64,000 nt of DNA from Cupriavidus pampae (GTDB lineage Bacteria > Pseudomonadota > Gammaproteobacteria > Burkholderiales > Burkholderiaceae). The stretch covers positions 682,001-746,000 of the forward strand of contig NZ_CAJZAG010000001.1 of the NCBI RefSeq assembly GCF_914271485.1. Direction: 5' to 3'. Shown piece after piece: positions 63,175 to 64,000 of the stretch (position 1 is the first letter of the stretch; the number at the start of each line of letters is the position of its first letter). Both the position numbers and the translations under genes were made by a program. The notes below the pieces were generated by a model that saw only the letters and a list, made by a program, of their open reading frames with translations, was not told the DNA's origin and did not search any database.

Positions 63175-64000
63175 AGTGCGATCTCCATGCCGTCATGGGC
63201 GACCTCGATACCATGCGCGGCCAGCTCGCGCCGCTCGGGCGAGTTCTCCACGAGGATCGGATTGGTGTTGTTGATATGGATAAGGATCTTGCGCGCCGCG
63301 CGCGAGGCATCGAGCGCGGCGATCATGCCATCGGGACCCGACTGCGCCAGATGGCCCATATCGCGCGCGCGCTTGGTCGACAGCCCCAGCCGCGGCATTT
63401 CGTCATCGGTCCAGAACGTGCCATCGACGAGCACCACGTCCGCGCGATCGAGTTCGTCACGCACTTCCGGCGACATCGCGCCGAGCCCCGGGGCATAGAA
63501 CGCGCGGCGGCCACTCTTGCGATCGACGATGCGCAGGCCGATATTGTCGCCGGGCTGCGGCGTGGCGCGATTGGGTGAGTAGGGTGGCGGCTTGCTGTCG
63601 AGCGCGATGGCGTGCAGATCCACGTCGGGCAACGGTGGCACGGAGAACGGTCCGCCATCGAGCGCCAGTTCATGCGTCCGTACACCGCAGTAGTGCGACA
63701 GGATGCCGCGCAACGGAAAGCCGCGATCGAGATCGTGCAGTACCGATGGCGTGGCATACAGCGGCAGCGGCTGGCGATGCTCGCGCAGCATCAGCAGACC
63801 GGTCACATGGTCGATCTGCGCATCCATCAGCAACACCGCCGCAATGCCGGTATCGCGCGCGGCACGCGCCGGTTGCAACGCGGGTGTGGCGCGAATCTGT
63901 GCGAGCACGTCGGGCGAGGCATTGACCAGCAGCCAGTCCTGGCCATTGCCGGAAAGCGCGATCGATGACTGCGTGCGCGGCCTGGCATCGATCGTGCCGC
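63171..64000 (-). CDS. pqqB: PqqB, metallo-beta-lactamase-fold protein, 5' end cut by window edge
   Basis: The last about 276 residues of a roughly 300-residue protein that hydroxylates a PQQ intermediate in current models. The reading frame is open to the window end and begins with a PqqB sequence [28 protein letters not shown], followed by [18 protein letters not shown], the metal-binding-type [20 protein letters not shown] and [25 protein letters not shown]. The expected start MRIHVLGSAAGGG and pqqA lie outside. The stop overlaps the pqqC start. Confidence 0.94.
   Translation of the reverse strand, partial: GTIDARPRTQSSIALSGNGQDWLLVNASPDVLAQIRATPALQPARAARDTGIAAVLLMDAQIDHVTGLLMLREHRQPLPLYATPSVLHDLDRGFPLRGILSHYCGVRTHELALDGGPFSVPPLPDVDLHAIALDSKPPPYSPNRATPQPGDNIGLRIVDRKSGRRAFYAPGLGAMSPEVRDELDRADVVLVDGTFWTDDEMPRLGLSTKRARDMGHLAQSGPDGMIAALDASRAARKILIHINNTNPILVENSPERRELAAHGIEVAHDGMEIAL

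Overview
The window is high-GC, densely coded DNA from a betaproteobacterium of the Burkholderiaceae, most likely Cupriavidus or a close Ralstonia relative. The evidence is the gene order tig-clpP-clpX-lon-tRNA-Val-tRNA-Asp-ppiD, the envZ/ompR pair, hpnD, TRAP and LysR-rich context, a pqqBCDE cluster, and family-level protein similarity recalled from knowledge. No database search was possible. It looks chromosomal: no integrase, transposase, CRISPR array, rRNA or replication origin is visible.

Layout. 1-4.5 kb: EnvZ/OmpR two-component pair (kinase cut by the window start), a small secreted protein, an allantoate-amidohydrolase-like enzyme and a squalene/phytoene synthase-type enzyme. 4.7-11.3 kb: RND efflux adaptor and pump, a LysR regulator, and an LrgA/LrgB-like membrane pair preceded by a perfect 24-bp palindrome. 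11.3-25.4 kb: an accessory catabolic block. It has a peptide-type ABC importer with an amidase and a DUF3830 protein on the minus strand, a divergent M20 amidohydrolase, an IclR regulator, then GntR regulator, DUF2848 protein, amidase and MFS importer on the plus strand. It reads as uptake and hydrolysis of amide or ureide compounds, substrate unknown. 25.5-41.4 kb: housekeeping core with tRNA-Leu, vanZ-like, rlmJ, mnmC, tig, clpP, clpX, lon, two tRNAs (the tRNA-Asp is aberrant), ppiD, a divergent tesA/ybbA-like pair and pgi. 41.6-48.7 kb: nnr, a D-amino-acid dehydrogenase, a TRAP transporter and a MarR-like regulator. 48.8-54.1 kb: purL and a lipoprotein dipeptidase.

54.1-57.9 kb is the most unusual part. 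A two-gene minus-strand operon encodes a large winged-helix regulator with an AbiEi-like C-terminus and a DxD nucleotidyltransferase, the arrangement of an AbiE-type toxin-antitoxin or defence module. Its start lies just behind three GGCCATG boxes spaced exactly 18 bp apart. The operon sits between two diverged copies of a roughly 150-bp direct repeat carrying the promoter and signal-peptide start of a small secreted protein. 57.9-64 kb: an old-yellow-enzyme oxidoreductase with divergent LysR, a proline-iminopeptidase-like hydrolase, and pqqE, pqqD, pqqC and the 3' part of pqqB, for the redox cofactor PQQ.

Recurring themes are tight packing (three convergent pairs end inside one CTAG or CTAA), short in-frame tandem repeats in protein tails, and a family of CCCTCTCCC-type hairpins between genes.
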